A DNA stretch of 64,000 bases from Moorena sp. SIO3I8 (GTDB lineage: Bacteria; Cyanobacteriota; Cyanobacteriia; Cyanobacteriales; Coleofasciculaceae), in the NCBI RefSeq assembly GCF_010692325.1, contig NZ_JAAHHW010000028.1, positions 1 through 64,000 of the forward strand, given 5' to 3'. Below, piece by piece: positions 61,733 through 64,000 of this stretch. The notes beneath the pieces were generated by a model. That model did no database searches. It was not told the origin of the DNA and saw only the letters and a list, made by a program, of their open reading frames with translations. Each line of letters begins with the position of its first letter. Position 1 is the first letter of the stretch. Made by a program: the position numbers and the translations under genes.

Positions 61733-62299
61733 TTATAATTCAGGACGGTAAGGTAGGATATGGGACAAAACAAGCTGCATAATAACCATGTCGTGCCAGC
61801 GTCCCTTGAAAAACCCAATTTCTTTTTGAACACCTACAACCTCAAATCCAAATCGCTTGTGAAAATCAATACTCCCTTGATTGCAGGCAAGAATTTTAGC
61901 AACGACATGATGATAGCAAAACCCCTCAACTTTCTTGAGCAATGCTGTTTGTAAAATACTGCCGTAACCCTTACCAGTTTCCGCTAAAGAAAAATAAATC
62001 GACATCTCGCAGCAAACACGGTAGCCTAAGCGAGGGCTATAGCGCTTGATGACACCCCACCCAATAACACAGCTTTCTCGTTCTGCAACCAGTATGGTTT
62101 CGCGATCGCCAAACTTATTCGCGAGTACTTTCATGTCCTCAGCGGTATAAAATTGGCAATCCATCGTACTGTTGCCTGCAGCGATAGACTCGTTATAAAT
62201 AGATGCAATTGCTTGAAAATCAGTATTTTTATATTGCCTTACCAGAATGTTGGGAGGCTCTGGTAAATCTGCACAGAAATTCTCTTTTTTAGTTGACAT
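61733..62299 (-). CDS. GNAT-family N-acetyltransferase
   Basis: The 188-residue protein shows the GNAT core: ILVRQYKNTDFQAIASIYNESI at the N-terminus, ILVAERESCVIGWGVIKRY, then EMSIYFSLAETGKGYGSILQTALLKK, where the GKGYGS loop binds acetyl-CoA, and ILACNQGSIDFHKRFGFEVVGVQKEIGF. The pattern resembles phosphinothricin-type acetyltransferases, which modify amino groups of small amino acids. The upstream ATP-grasp gene is 93 bases away in the same direction, so they may form a two-gene unit. Confidence 0.88.
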   Translation of the reverse strand: MSTKKENFCADLPEPPNILVRQYKNTDFQAIASIYNESIAAGNSTMDCQFYTAEDMKVLANKFGDRETILVAERESCVIGWGVIKRYSPRLGYRVCCEMSIYFSLAETGKGYGSILQTALLKKVEGFCYHHVVAKILACNQGSIDFHKRFGFEVVGVQKEIGFFKGRWHDMVIMQLVLSHILPYRPEL

Positions 62300-62391
62300 T
62301 TTTCTGCACTTATTTTTTTTGCCCTAATTATTTCCTCGCTCTCAATTATAATTTAGAGAACTAAACACTCCTAATCTTCAACCAAACACAA

Positions 62392-63408
62392 CTATAGCTT
62401 TTTTCTCGGCTTTCGAGAAAACTCAATCATCCAGGTGAACAATCGCTCCATTATCGATTGGTTAGTTAACAGTTCTAATCTAGCAAAGCCACCAATATTT
62501 CCTCCATTGATTTCGCTAATGCACCAGTTACCCTCATCATTCATCAAAAAGTCATATCCCAAGGTATGTATACCCCGACAGCGATAGTGTTCAAAGGTGG
62601 CGTCAATTGCTTCTTTTTCTTCAGAGCTGATATCTGATAAAAAACATTCTCCATCTACGCTGACATTATGCACCCAATGACCACTTTTCGAGCGGCGGAT
62701 ATAGGCACCGTAAATTTCACCATCTACCACAACAATCCGCTTGTCTCCCGCATCAACTCGCTGCAAGTATTGCACAAATTGTAGTGGTTTGCCTGTGGAA
62801 CCTTTTAGATAATTCATCACCTCGGAAAAGTTAGTAAACTCCCTGGTCCGTGAAAACGGATTGTCCACTAAAAAATGACCATTATGATACCAAATTTTAA
62901 AAACTCCTCTACCACCACAACTATTATATCGCTTAGCCACAATAACTTGGTGCTTTTCAAAAAAAGTCAATGCTTCCATCCAGCTATCGGTTACTACCAT
63001 GTCTGGTGTAAATTTACTAGCTACCTTGAGGAGGAATTCTTGCTGAATTTGCTCATGAATTCCCGTAGGACTATTGACAAATTTTACAAAAGGCTCCCAC
63101 AATCTTAGTCTATCTAGATATCCTTCAGGAAAAGGCTTTAAGGTGCGACAAAATACCAAGTCAAACTCCTCTAGCGATCGCCAATCCCGGACTTGTGAAT
63201 CTAATTCGAGAAAGGTAGTGTAAGGTAGTATTCCCTTCACCGGAGCTACCTGAATCAATTTAGTATTTGCTCCTTGGGTGAAGACGCCCTCAGTAGGGAT
63301 GTGGAAGAATTCAAATCGTTCGTCGAGGGCTAGCCGTTGGTAAAAGATGGGTATGTCCAGTAACGGACTAGAGTATCGAGAAGGATTGCAAATGGAAAGT
63401 AATTTCAT
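62392..63408 (-). CDS. ATP-grasp enzyme, glutathione synthetase-like
   Basis: The 338-residue protein has an N-terminal substrate domain (FDLVFCRTLKPFPEGYLDRL, FVNSPTGIHEQIQQEFLL), then ATP-grasp motifs: VVAKRYNSCGGRGVFKIW (Gly-rich loop with Lys), GKPLQFVQYLQRVDAGDKRIVVVDGEIYGAYIRR, and the acidic/Asn magnesium site GYDFLMNDEGNWCISEINGGNIGGF. The pattern PFxxxYLxRL..NSPxxI is that of glutathione synthetase-like ligases. The substrate is unknown. With the GNAT gene downstream it may make an acylated dipeptide-like product; this is inference. Confidence 0.85.
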   Translation of the reverse strand: MKLLSICNPSRYSSPLLDIPIFYQRLALDERFEFFHIPTEGVFTQGANTKLIQVAPVKGILPYTTFLELDSQVRDWRSLEEFDLVFCRTLKPFPEGYLDRLRLWEPFVKFVNSPTGIHEQIQQEFLLKVASKFTPDMVVTDSWMEALTFFEKHQVIVAKRYNSCGGRGVFKIWYHNGHFLVDNPFSRTREFTNFSEVMNYLKGSTGKPLQFVQYLQRVDAGDKRIVVVDGEIYGAYIRRSKSGHWVHNVSVDGECFLSDISSEEKEAIDATFEHYRCRGIHTLGYDFLMNDEGNWCISEINGGNIGGFARLELLTNQSIMERLFTWMIEFSRKPRKKL

Positions 63409-63538
63409 CTTACATTACTTCTTATATTACTTCTTACTTTCATTAAATTACAAGCTGATTAAACTATACCGATTGCTAAGTCTTTTCTACTCCTTTGATG
63501 GCAATTATCATACTGATGAGGTACACCGATTTTTGTCC

Positions 63539-63597
63539 CACTCCCTACTCCCTACTCCCTACTCCCTACTCCCTACTCCCTACTCCCTACTCCCTAC
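63539..63597. repeat. Heptamer tandem repeat (CTCCCTA)n
   Basis: About eight copies of CTCCCTA lie between the ATP-grasp gene and the EamA transporter. This is the longest CTCCCT-type tract in the window. Confidence 0.92.
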
Positions 63598-63641
63598 CCA
63601 CTCCTAGTAACTACCTCAGTGAATTTAGAACTGCTATCTAC

Positions 63642-64000
63642 TTACATAGAAGATGCAGAACTTTCTCCTCTAGCTGCAATTTCCTTTATCGGTTGGGGCT
63701 GTTGTTTACTAAAGTTAGTTATCGACACTCCAATCATGATCACAATAAATGCTATTACTTGCATCAGTGAAGGGCGTTCTCCATTGAGAATTAGCGCATA
63801 AACTATCCCAAATACGGGGGATAATACAGTCCACTTACCTACCGTCTTCGAGTCTAACTTTTCCAGGGCAGCGTACCATAGAAATTGGGTAATCACGATG
63901 ATAATTAGCGCATAGATACTCATCACCATCCAAAGCTGACCTGAAAAGACATCTCCAAAATGAGACGGGCCAAATAAATAACTAGCGATCGAGAAAAATA
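63642..64000 (-). CDS. EamA-family (DMT) transporter, partial at window end
   Basis: The open frame runs off the right edge of the window. The visible 119 residues are the C-terminal part of a drug/metabolite-type transporter: SGQLWMVMSIYALIIIVITQFLWYAALEKLDSKTVGKWTVLSPVFGIVYALILNGERPSLMQVIAFIVIMIGVSI, which holds three membrane segments and the usual GERP loop before the last helix. A polar tail (QPQPIKEIAARGESSASSM) ends it. The start is outside the window. Substrate is unknown. Confidence 0.85.
   Translation of the reverse strand, partial: FFSIASYLFGPSHFGDVFSGQLWMVMSIYALIIIVITQFLWYAALEKLDSKTVGKWTVLSPVFGIVYALILNGERPSLMQVIAFIVIMIGVSITNFSKQQPQPIKEIAARGESSASSM

Noticed and set aside
1-64000. 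tRNA and rRNA genes
   Set aside because: I did not recognise any tRNA cloverleaf or rRNA segment by eye; a tRNAscan or rRNA model search would be decisive.

Overview
The window looks like a piece of a large, repeat-rich genome of a filamentous cyanobacterium. The evidence is frequent GCGATCGC (HIP1) octamers, the plastid-type genes ycf46 and ycf35, an SLH/OprB-type iron-uptake porin, cyanobacterial short tandem heptamer repeats in many intergenic gaps, several Uma2-family genes, and an HTH-NACHT protein. The style (many decayed insertion sequences, IscB and TnpB, clustered CTCCCTG and TGATAGC heptamers) resembles marine filamentous genera such as Moorena. That genus assignment is my impression, not something the sequence proves.

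Layout. Positions 1-4.1 kb are an accessory and decaying region. It holds the 3' end of a group II intron sitting inside a LysN-like (M35) metalloprotease gene, a second secreted protein carrying the same cysteine-rich C-terminal module, a broken IS5-type element, a DsbA-like pseudogene, a lipoprotein that resembles the propeptide domain of LysN-type proteases, and a transposase pseudogene split by a 200-bp MITE. Positions 4.1-15 kb hold surface and transport genes: a truncated and a full PstS-like protein, an SLH porin, two Uma2 proteins and a complete glycine betaine-type ABC transporter (ATPase plus fused permease/binding protein). Positions 15-26 kb hold lgt, an intact IscB with its upstream omega RNA region, a GatD-like amidotransferase, several cyanobacterial hypotheticals, an HTH-NACHT protein and malQ.

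Positions 26-45 kb are mostly housekeeping: rodZ-like, an rRNA pseudouridine synthase, a DUF2993 protein, an RHH/zinc small protein with ycf46 and ycf35, a thioredoxin, a TnpB element wedged against an LL-diaminopimelate aminotransferase-like gene, gatB, argJ, a DUF547 lipoprotein, two glycosyltransferases and a DUF3179 protein. Positions 45-53 kb are accessory again. They hold an AT-rich mini-operon of a CDP-alcohol phosphatidyltransferase, a phosphatidylserine-decarboxylase-like protein and a membrane protein, then a segment where the 3' part of an FMN-dependent alpha-hydroxy-acid oxidase gene occurs three times around a secreted protein, an M48 protease and a solute-binding protein.

Positions 53-64 kb hold an ATP-grasp enzyme, a PLP-dependent decarboxylase of the glutamate/cysteine-sulfinate type, an AI-2E transporter, a homocysteine-biosynthesis (DUF39) protein, a cysteine dioxygenase-like cupin, a GNAT acetyltransferase, a second ATP-grasp enzyme and an EamA transporter cut by the window end. 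The decarboxylase, the cysteine dioxygenase and the DUF39 protein together suggest sulfur amino acid metabolism, possibly a route to hypotaurine or taurine.

The items most worth a second look are the LysN-like protease locus (protease, free cysteine-rich module, free propeptide-like lipoprotein), the IscB with a repeat inserted in its HNH domain, the pss/psd-like pair in a lineage that normally lacks phosphatidylethanolamine, and the triplicated oxidase fragments.
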